A DNA stretch of 60,000 nucleotides from Owenia fusiformis (taxonomy: Eukaryota; Annelida; Polychaeta; Sabellida; Oweniidae), in assembly GCA_903813345.2 (NCBI GenBank), contig CAIIXF020000002.1:15882467-15942466 (forward strand), written 5' to 3'. The translations under genes and the position numbers were made by a program. The notes below the pieces were generated by a model. It was not told the DNA's origin. It did not search any database and saw only the letters and a program-made list of their open reading frames with translations. Shown piece after piece: positions 15,301-27,300 of this stretch; the first letter of the stretch is position 1; each line of letters begins with the position of its first letter.

Positions 15301-18300
15301 TACAATACAAGGCATATACATGCAAAATATCACCACTTGCCATTTGTTACAGACAACAATCGCCAAACACCATCCACAAAAAAGGAAGGGACAATAACAA
15401 TGTCACCACTTGCAATGGCGACATTAAACCATAATACAATAACTGCATTCTTTCTTCGTGACACTGCAGCTAAAATATCTTATTCAAAATTTGTGATGAC
15501 TGCATGTGTTGTGTCATGCCTATGGTCACCAGCACATATACATGAGTAAACGCTTTAAAACTCAACATAGAGGGAATGTTTTATCACCCATACCCCCTGA
15601 CTAGATCACACATAGATGCATTCTCCAAGCCACAGTCAATCCTCATAGTTATAAGGGAACAAACTGCAGCCTTCTCATTTGGAGAATGATAGGATTACTG
15701 CCCTTTCTCATTATTTCAAACAAAATGACATGATTGGTTTGATACTTCTGTGACAACTCTAAGACAATCATTTCCCTTATATCAACAAATCAATCATTTC
15801 ATACTTGCAACTGGCCTTTGTGAGTGATATCAACCCTGATATATGAGTATTATAAAGATAATGTCCAAATATCAACAATAGTAAAATAACAAACATAATT
15901 TTGTGAAGAGGATATGGTATATACAATTTCTTCATTGAAGAATATTGATCTTTGAAAGGCAAAGCAGCATACATGTGGAAGGAGGGTTAAAGCATCATGA
16001 AATAAACTCATTTTTCCATTTTCACAACTACATGTACAATATGTACATGTAGTATGTATTGCGTGTATTGACATTTGGACAAAATCTCTTACAGTTATTC
16101 AGTAGGACATTCAAGTTGCAATAATGACAACAAGCAGACATATAAGTCTTTAGTCATGACCTGAAAATGGTTAGAGCAGCAAAACTGGCAGAACCCAGCT
16201 CAAAACACACAGTGAATGATGGGTTCCACCAGACTTATTGCTCAAAAGCAGTGTGGCAAGTTAGCATTCGGGATCTGGACAAATCTTCTCCTGTCTGGTG
16301 AAAATCTAGAGCTTAACCATGGAAAAATTTATTCAATAATTTTGTTATTTGTAATACTTTTTTCCAGGTTATTTGTCAAGTGACAATATCTAATCTGCCA
16401 CACTGAACATATAGAATAAGGCTATAATAATGGAGTGTGTTGTTGTATCAGATGACCATGGGTTTGCCTGCAACATGCTCTTCTGTTGATGCAGTAGCCT
16501 CAGTTGCCACTTCACCCTCCTCTACGCCTCCACCCATCAGGCTACCAAAACTACAATATCACATCACGTCATGGCATTATTAACTTGGGATTAATACAAC
16601 TACATATGATTTAAGGGCTCATTGATTATTGTGGAGATATTACACTTTATTATATGTTCTCAAAAGTGTTTTTCGTGTTTTGTGTCAATGTAAGAAGCTT
16701 TCAGTTTATTCACCTGGGTTTATGAGATTTCAGTTTATTCACCTGGGTTTATGACATTTCCCTGATCCACTGTGAATTATAGAGACCAAGTCTAAATTGC
16801 TAAATTTCAGCAATATTCACCTTACTTACTCGAGAATGTGGTATATGATTGTGAGAGGGAATAAGATACATATTAAAATACTGAGATGTCTTATATCTAA
16901 GTATGCTAATCATTAGAGTATGAACAATAATGGAATGAAGAAATTAATGTAAACTACAAAGCTGATACAAAAACAGAACTAAATGGAAAACTAACAAAAA
17001 AAATGAAAGAAATTCATGATTTTTGTAGATCTTCAATAGGCTTAGCTTGAAAAAATATTTTTAATGTAAGTAAATCATGAATTTTCTACAACAAAAGGGT
17101 AGCCATTCGATGAAATGAGTGAAGTTTATAAGTATTGCAAGGTAGACTTACAAGTTCCATATTGACCCTTTCTTCTTATCCTGTGGTTTAGCTAGCTCTG
17201 GGTGCTCCTTGGATGCTCTGATCATCTCAGTCCATCGCACTGCTTCCTGCAGTTCCATGAGACGCTCCTTGTACTGGTTGCGTTCCATGAGGACTCTTGC
17301 CATCTCTACACGCGTGAAACGTTTACGCTGAGCCATTGGAACCTCCTCCTGTGAGAGATATACATGCAGATTAAGTTTCGCTTCAAGTTCTTGAGCATTG
17401 GAATATTTAACAATGCATTAACATACAAATTGTTAGATGCCGACTACCAGATACCAACTGCCGTCAAAAAAATGGAAACCATAACAATGTGTTGATATAA
17501 AAAGCTGAAGTGCTACTCCTCTTTTTGCCCAAAAATGGGAACCTCCTCCTGTAAGACAGTACACTTAAGAGAGACATAAACATAAAGCTAACTTGCGCAG
17601 TATATAGATACATATGAATGACACTCCTCTTCTCGTTCAGATCCTCTTTGACTTACCTCTTCCTCTGCAGGAGCAGCACTCTTCTTCTTATCAAGGTCTT
17701 CCTTAACTTTCTTCAGTTCCTCCTCCAGCTCTGTAATCCTTAACTGCAGTCGAGACTTGGTTTGCTGAACTGAGGAGACCTCTTCCTTCAACATCTCTTG
17801 CTCACTAAACACATAACAGCATATCAGTATTTAGCAAGCTTTGTAACAATCAACCAACAATTTTTTGACAGACAGATAAAGCAAAGTTCTCTGCCATAAA
17901 TCAAAACTTAAGGCTTTCAATTGTGCCACGGAGTACTAACATTATTTCATTGCCTTCTTTCTTGAGATTAACAATTTTCAAGATGATATATATTGTTGAT
18001 TATACATACCTGGTTAGCTCATCAACCTTGGCTATTAGGTCATCTTTCACGATGTTCAGAGCATTCCTGCAAAGCAAACAATATTACTGTATACAGTGCA
18101 TGTAGTGATACCCAAAGATCAATAGCTAACATACTAGTCCCTGACTAGGACAGATCATTCAACAGATTGCTGCTCAACCAATCAACGGACAAGAACAGAC
18201 ATAAATATGAATATTCGAGGGATGACAAGCTAATTGGCTTGGTGAGTTTATCTGCATAAAGGTTTTGAGTAAGGGTAATAATGTAATAGTTTAAAATCTG

Positions 18301-21300
18301 CATTAGAATCAACATTGCTTTACAACTAATGTTCCCATTGCACCAATATAGTAGAATACTACATGTTTACTGCTATGGGGGGAGGGGGGAGAAGAATGTG
18401 TGCAATTTAATAGAAAGAAAATCTTACTTGGTTGCCAACAGTTCAGTATTCTCCATGATAAGATTCTCCACCTCTTTACCCATACCTGCAAATTCACAAT
18501 GTTTGGCTCTCAAATAGAAATATATGGTTCTCAATTAGTAATATATAGCTCTCAAAAAGTGACACATGGGTCTCAAATAGCAATATTTGGTTCTCTAAAA
18601 TAGAAACATATGGTTCTCATATGGCAATATACAGGTTTCAAATAGCATTCAGTCCAAAATGCAGTTTCCAAGTATATTGAACACAAGATGAAACACAACA
18701 TAGATATGAGGATGTTTACCATGTACATGTATATATGCCAACGTATTTCACCCCATATTTCAGAGACCCATGCAAATTAGTGTCGAAACCTGAACCCCCA
18801 ATTTAGCAAATCCAAAATGTAGACAGTGGCATCTGAACTGTACCATGTACCATACAAACTAAAGGGTCAAGCTTATCCAAAATAGATATGCTTAAGTTCT
18901 CCCAACAAGCCTATATAACAAGCAACTTAAGTAAACCTTGCATTCAATCTTACCTTGAATAAGCAAATTCGATAATTTGAAATATGAAAGCAACTTTTCC
19001 TATCATAATATACGAATGTTTGCCTGGATCTTACATGTTTGATAGTTTTTAAAATAAAATGTGCTCAACAGCAATTTTTGTACATTTGTAGATCAGATTT
19101 TAGATAGTGTCTTACCAAAGAAGTTGTCATTGACTGGTTCATCCAATGTGCAAGCAAAATTAAGAGAAAATACAAAACATTTTAATGAGATAAACGCCAT
19201 ACTATTATCAGTTCAAATGTTAGATATCACAATTAGCACAATCTCTTCGATAAAATGAAAATAAATCCTAAAGGGTATCAAGAAGAAACACATTTTAATG
19301 ATAATATTAGATTTAGTGTCAAACTGTTTATTGCTCAACTTATTCTAAATCGAATTATCATTTAATTTAATAAATGAGTGTTTGTGTGTGCATGTGTGTA
19401 AATCTTTGAATACTTATCTTATATGAAGCAGATTTATAAGAAAAGCTTCACACAATAGTACAACATTAAAAATAAATCAAAGAATATGTCAGTATTGCCA
19501 TGGTTACGACCATAGATCAAATCATGGCAGCCATGGGACATCAAAAACGAAACCACCACAAACCCAAAGTGATCCAGTTAGCGATAAAGACCAACTCAAA
19601 TATACAACCATCCTTTGCATTGCCTTATTCAAACATTGCCTTTCCAGCATATTCACAACATATATTTGTGAGAATCATTTATAACTGAATAATCCTAATA
19701 TGATATTCCCCAATCCCTACAAACAATCCCCACCAACAATCCCCACCAACAGCACCATTATCCCAACCCTTTGTCTTATATAATGACTACATAGAGCAAA
19801 TAGAATGTGCAAAAAACTCAACAATCTGACCTCCGCAAATACAATTATTTCATGGTCACTTTTTGATTGGGAAATGTTACAACAAAGCTAATCATAATGT
19901 ATATATTCAAATCATCATGGCCATAAAATGTCACTCAAGGCCACTAGATTTTCATTTAGTTAATTCATAAAATGCTAAATTCTAGACAGAAAAACTAAAT
20001 CACATTTCCCATATATATTTCCTTAATATTTTCAAGATAATATTGTTTTGTGGAGGTCAGGATGTGAAAATGCACACCAGAGGGCACTCATTACAACATA
20101 CCAGATAGCGAATCACATTCTGATTCTTCATCTGCATAAATTAACATAAATTAGGTAAATTAGATTAATTAACATAAACAATGTGTCATACTAAATTATA
20201 CCTTAAATAAACATCTACACTTTTTAAATGACACTTAGTGAAATCAATAAAACAATTGTGATTCTTACATATCATATGATTAATTTACAATTTTATGAAG
20301 GCTTATTTAAAACAATGAATACTTCTTGTAATAACAATGGTTGACAAAACACACAAAGGTAATACATATAATATATAATATACACAAACAAATCGTGCAA
20401 ATTGAAGTACAATATTAACTAGCAATTACTGCATACACATCAATTCGAACAATCTGAGATGCTTTCAACTGTGTATGCGGCAGACGTCAGTACAGAACAT
20501 TTCATACAGCTCAACTGTGCTTAAAGGACTGCAAGTTGTTTGGAGAATGAATTGGGGGTTAGTCAGTGTATTGATGTTTTTTTAGATGAAAAACACAAGC
20601 AAAATGCATGAAAAAACTCCCACGATTTATTCTACAAACAACTCGTTCTCCTTTGCTGATTTTTCTCTTTTTGTCATGTTACATGATGCTGATAGCTGTC
20701 ATGTTATGTTATATACTGACTGAGTACAGACTATATATATAATACAGTGTCTAGATTACGTATCAACTAACCAGATGAAGCATAGTCACCAGGGTTCACT
20801 TCATTGCCTTCCAAGATAATCACAAAAATATTATTAAAGCATCAACTATGGAGAACATTTTCTGCAGGGTTTTCTTGTCAATACATGCTATAACAGCTGA
20901 AGTCTACACAAGGGATACAAAAATTCCACAATTGTTTATTATTCAGTCTTATTTAAATCATCAAGTCTCTAATGGCAGATACAAAATCATATAATAGTGC
21001 ATATAGATGGCAGTACCTGTTATATCAGCACCATCATCCATATCTCCAAGGGCGTCAGAATCTTGGAAGTTCAACTCATCATAGATGGATGACTCATTGG
21101 CCCTGGTGCTACAACACAATAAATCATGGAAGCTTTGAAACTAACTTTCATTAAATATAATATAATTAAATATAAATATATGTACATGTTCACTTTTCCA
21201 TGTTTGTTCATATTGATAAAAAACCAGAGATACATTATCAATCTTACTTGAATACTACAGACAATAGTCATTTTTTGTATCTTCCATGTTTCTACTTACA

Positions 21301-24300
21301 ACTTTCTCTTGGCCAGGTTTGTTAATGGGGAGGAGAGATCATCAATATCTTCAAGGTCTGGGGTGGAAGAGACAATGTCCCTCAGAGACACTGGGGTCTG
21401 TGGGGCAGCTGCAATACAGGACATCATATTGGTGCTAACACTATTATGTTAATGGTATGTGGAGGTCCCAATAAACATCAGATATCCAAATACTGATGTA
21501 CCTTATTATACCAGATGCAATTTTAAGTCTAATGAAAATTGAATCATAGATGTATTACTTGAGAAGTATGACCATACTTTAACTACATAATATACACTGT
21601 TTTATTGCTACCAATACTAATAATACAAAGAGAAAGACCCTACCAGACTTTTATGACATGTGTATAAAGAATCTATCTACTACAAACCTTTTTCTTCTAC
21701 TTCAACCATGCCATCAAGTAACAGGTTGTGGCCTATATTCTCAGTTTGCTTCAGTGTAGTGTCAAGGTCCAGTTTCAATTTACTAAGACGTTCAATTGGA
21801 GTACTAGTAGATTTAATTTGAATAGGACTTATTGCTTCTGTTTTTTGTTCTTGATTTAATAATGATGTTGATTGTTTATCATTTGATTGTTTATCATTGA
21901 CTATTGTTTGTTTAGAGTTTACAGTATCTCCACTTGCTTTATTAGAACTTATAGCACCATCATCTATTGGAATATCTTGCTTGGTATCTGTATCAGTTAC
22001 TTCTTGAAATAAAGAAATCATACAACATGCATAAATAAACAAAAAATAAAAAACGTAAAGCCATACAGAGCTGCAATGTAATAATAACAGTGCCATTGTG
22101 GTAATCTCATATTTTCTCAAGCTTTCAGTCATTCTGTGCTAAAGAGTGATAAAAGAAATTCAAATCAGTTACTCATCAAAGTCATTTTTCCAAAGCAAAC
22201 ATATTCCAGTAAATACAAAATGAACCATAATGACACTGTAGCATTTAAATATATCTAAATGATCAGTTCTACAAGCTGTAATGAATGTATACATGCATAA
22301 AATAAACATTTGTAAAATATACATAAATAAAATAAGTCAACATAAATAAAATAATATAAAAAGTATGAGAGGGTGTTATGTTATCAATATATTGTATGTA
22401 ACTTGGTCAATGAAATCAGTATAAATGTATAAGGCAGGTATCTTGGAAAATAAGCTAAATACAGGGTGTAAGAAAAGTAAAGTAAGTGTTCAGGATGTAC
22501 CAGAAAGTACATGAGATATAAGTTTAGTTCAGTGTGTACAAGAAATTTAATACACACACGATGTTGGAAAAGTAAGGTATACAAGAAGTTTAATATGCAC
22601 AGGATATTGGGATTATACAATGAGTACATTGTGTACAAGATTGTTTTTCCTCCAATATAATTGCTAAAGTGTTGCAATGTTAGCAGCAATGTAGAGGAAG
22701 TAAGAAGTATGAGAAAATAATCTGAGTAAAGGTGCATGAGAAGTAATGAATGTGAGGTGACAAGTACACAATGTTCAAGAAGTTAGCAGAATATGAGGGT
22801 GCACCAAAAGTATGGTAAATGAAATAATAGGCTAAGTAAAGGGTATGCCAGAAGGAAGGTTACTCAAGAACAAGATTCTGGCTTGAACATTTACATAGAG
22901 CAAAATGAAGGTTCACATCAACTGTCATGCAGATGTAGATATCATGACAGTAATTCTTACTTGTAGATGTACTCATCTCCTGCATAGGAACATTATCAGT
23001 TCCAGTCTGTTTGTCTTCCCCAGTGGCCTTCTCATTCTTCTCACCCTTTCCCTTTAGTTCATGTTTGAGACTAGCATTAGAGTCCAGACTTCTGTTGCCT
23101 GGGGATATAATGAATTCTGGTGACGTAATTGGTGTCTCCCCAGATTTCATAGGTGTGGATCCAGGAGAGACGGAGCGCAGGTTGGGTAGGACGAACCCTC
23201 TACAAATGTAAAGCAACCCATGATCAATAATAACCAATGGCCAACATTGCTCACAAACATCCAAATTGTTTGTTGCATGTATAACTTTTAGGAGGCACTT
23301 CATTTAGCAAAATAGCAGGTAAAAAACTGTATTAAGCCCTAGTAATGAATGATAATTTTGAAATACCACTTGAAACATTTGAATTTATATTAGGTTGATC
23401 AGTGTGGTATAAAGTCTTACTTTCCCTTGGGGGTTGGGCCAGTAGGGTCCTGTAATATTTCACGCCCCATCAGCAGTTTAGTTCGCTCCATATATTCCAT
23501 GTGAGTCTTGAATAACTACAACATAACATAATATGTAGATCAACTTGAGAACATGATTTTGTGGAGAAGCAAGTCTTTCAAAATTTTTTAGACACCATAT
23601 TGGAGAGTATTTTTGGATATCAGACATATAATATACAGGTACAGTTTTGTTGAAAAATCTGTGGATGGTACATCAAGTAATTAACATAAAATGTGTTATA
23701 TTTCGATCACAAATTTTTACCATATACAGTATGTAACATTTTTGATTAAAACTGGATAGTCACTCGTGGTAAAGTCCAGAGGACAACAAAATGCTGGTTT
23801 CCAAGTTTATTAATTTTTTCCAAGTTTATGCAATTCTACACCTTACATCATACAGTACTGGTATAAGAAATTAGTACCTATCTGAATGCTCAATAAATAA
23901 TATTAATAAATCACCCCATTGCAACTAATAAAGTGAAGCATCAATGCAATCTCTGTAGATTGCAATTCTAAAATATGAGCTCTACCATGATTTTATTTTG
24001 CAGATGATGATTCAAATAAATGAAATTTTGTACAAAATTTGAATTTAACAAAAATCATTTCATTGCTCAAAGAAGAGTGAAAAACTAGAAGCCATCAAAA
24101 TTCAAGGCATACGATTCACAAATCAGCAGTATAGTCTAGAACTACTGAGAGACTCAGATACCAAAAGTTGTTAACCCCAGATATGCTGTGGTTCTTTGTA
24201 TATGTTTGCACATAATAAATTGCAGAATGACATATATCTTTCTTTCCACCAATTATACAAAATGTGTCCATTGTAGCAATTGCCTGGATAGAGGTTATAT

Positions 24301-27300
24301 CAAGGAAATAGATGTCATAGATGTGGATAGAGTCAAGAGATGGGCTGTAGCTTGGTTTTAGGAGATACATACCTCTGTATAACGTTCATGTAACTTGTTG
24401 TACTCTTTATTTTTTTCATTTTCTTTGTCTTCAAGTCGGGATACTGAAACAAAATTGAACACATTCTAGATTCTTAAATCTTCATCAACATGATGACAAT
24501 ATACATTCTACCAAAACCATTTAGTTGACAAAAAAGTTCAAAAGGACTTTAAGGGAGTACCATTTTTATAAATTATAAATGGATTGTATGAACAACAAAT
24601 TGCCAAACTTTTGAGACAACCCTCAAATAGCAAATAGTTTTTGTGCTTTTATGCTCATGAACACCAGTAGTTTTTTAATCCATCAATACTACATAGATAA
24701 AGTACATGTAGGTTGATAATCATTACTTTGTTAGGGTCATCTTCATTTTAAAATACTTTAAGAAGATATTTAGAGAATGTGTTCAAATAAATAATCCACT
24801 GGTATTTAATGACATGACATGACATGACATTTATTATCACACACCACAGTGCTATATTTTTCTCATCTTGTTTTTTCTTTCATAACCTTGAATCAGTCTA
24901 AAGCTTGCAGTTTTTAAAAAGTTTTAAATATAATTCATGAAGTACAGGACAAGGCACAATTGTATTTATGTGATGGCTAATCATTCTTAAAATTTTACCC
25001 AAACATGATTTCACTTCCATAAGGAGAGAGAATATGCATTTCTGCCTGTAAATAAAGAGGTCATAAGGAGAGGGAATAAGGAAGATGAAATCTTACTGTG
25101 ATCTTGTTGATTCTTTGCCTTGAGCTCTAGTTTATGTACCCCACTCTCCAGGGCTTCTATCCTACCCTCTTGCTGTTTCCTCTCCTCCTCTATAGAGTCC
25201 TCAACCTCTAGATATTTCTAAAACAACCAAAAATATAATATAGATGCATGATCACCAGATTCTGGGCTATTTAAACAATAAATGACAGGATAAAAAGAAT
25301 CATTTCAGAATCTGAACAGAAAGTAGGAATTCAACTTGGTTTGATTTTTACTATAGACAGCCAGGTCTGGGGGGGGGGTTGTACAGTGTACCACAATACA
25401 GTATCTGTATGATCAAGAGAATCATGAGCTATGTAGCACTGCAAAAATACTGTCAAATATTCTTGAGGCCAGAGGGCATTATGGTGGTCATCTTTTGACC
25501 AGATACATGTATTGTTCTCCCAAAAGGCAAGGGCATGTCACATGTGTATAAAGCATGAATGATATAGATTGGTGGCAATGGTGGGATATTTAGATAATTA
25601 AAGTTGACAGCCAATACATCAAACATTTACTGATATTTCAGCAACTATAAAAATGACCAACTTTATTAGAAAAAGTTTGTTTGATCAATTCTACTTTTTA
25701 GGTCACTTAAACATTTAGTAAGAACAAACAACATTTGGAGTTTGTCATTGTCTTGGGTTGAGAACTTGAGATAAGTGTTTATTCTGGAGATGTACACATG
25801 TTATGTTACATGTAGGCAAATGTATATCATATGGCTATCACAACTTATCATCAGTCAGATATGATCATCCTAATTTGTTCCACTTTACAGATGAACTTCA
25901 CCAAAAAGCCAATCACCAATCACATAAAGACAGATGTTATACACAATGATAAATTCTTTAATTATATTAACTTGGTAGTTGATATTCCAAAAGCTCATAA
26001 AAATGTAACAGATATACTATTTTTATCAGAAATCTCTGAAAATGAGCTAAAAATCAGGCAAAATTGTCATCCCAGTCGTCCAATAGCCAATCGTCTGAAT
26101 CCCAATGGTCCTAATCCCATTAGTCCCAAACCAAATTATCCAATACCCAATTGTCAGAATCCTATTGGTCCAAAACCCAATCATCTGAATCCTGTTTGTC
26201 CAAATTCTATTTAACGGAAACCTTATGATCTGAAAATTAAAAGTTGTCGATATATTTTTTGAGAGAGCACGGGGAAATATCATGATGAAAAGCCTCTTTA
26301 CATAATGTTTAGCTCAAAATATCTAAAACCTGCATTCCATTTCCATTACAACTATTGACACTGAAGCTTTAAATAATCAGTAATTTACAAGCAAAGGAAC
26401 TGATGCAGTTAGAATAATCGCAGTTAGAAGTTGTGTTGTAATTGTAAATACAACTCATGGACACCCTGTACATATCAGATAACCTGGTCATGATATGGAT
26501 ATGGCTTAGGGAGCTTATCAAAAGATCGATATCGGAAAAATAACTGTATTTACACAGTTAGGGGGAGGGGGTCATAACATTGGCTTAAAAATTTAGCATT
26601 TGGACATCATTCTCGGGAATTCAATTAGTGGTGCTCTTTTCATCCAGTACACTTCCGGTACGAAAAATGGTAAAAACCGAAATGAAAACGATTTAAATCT
26701 TTCTAAAAATGAGTTTTTTTAAGCAAATATACGCTAAACTTCATAAACCCAGTAATAAATAGGAGAAGTTTGTAAATGGGGTGTGTTTCAAATCGAAAAA
26801 CTCCAAACCAAACCACAAGATTGTTGACAAGGCTAATAAAATGTGGTCAGAATACAAAAATGATCAAACAAAATTGGATTTAATTCCTGAATCAAGATTG
26901 AAGAAAGTGGGACTGTTCTATGATCGTCAGATTACTGACTTTTTCAAGGCAGACGATCCAGCTATAAAGCCAATGACTATGTGTTGCATCTATCCAAATG
27001 CCTTTCATATTATTTTTTTCATTCAAATGATCCCGAAGTTCTGTAATACAACTGGTGCACAGTACCTGAAGTTTTGAAAAATGACTGTATTACATATTAT
27101 GTTAGATATATTGTAACTTTCGAAATAACGCATATCAACATTTCTCAAACACAGTTATGAGGGGGAGGGGGGTCACAAATTAACTGTGCAAATATAGTTA
27201 ATAATCCTACATTGAACTTTTGATATGCTCCCTTAATGGGTAGTTATCTGGACTACAGTATATCCTATAGTTTGACATTTTGGCTGAAAAATGTCAGACT

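Larger units (their letters stand above)
8704..17151. other. large JIP intron
   Basis: This 8.4-kb intron holds two candidate cassette exons, an alternative last exon, and a MITE at 12705-13095. Weak inverted motifs (gatccccag near 13385 and 13600) and a segment with gtttctcgaaaatatcggc (about 12003-12150) may be decayed repeats. I see no gene in 9000-9900, 10750-12000, 13100-16300 or 16600-17100; ORFs there are short and unconserved. Confidence 0.7.

Noticed and set aside
25370-25382. G-run at 25370 as a quadruplex signal
   Set aside because: A single short run without further G tracts is not enough support.
25831-26214. 127-aa ORF as a gene
   Set aside because: Half of it is a short DNA repeat read as Pro/Asn repeats, and it lies in a JIP intron with no splice or promoter signals.
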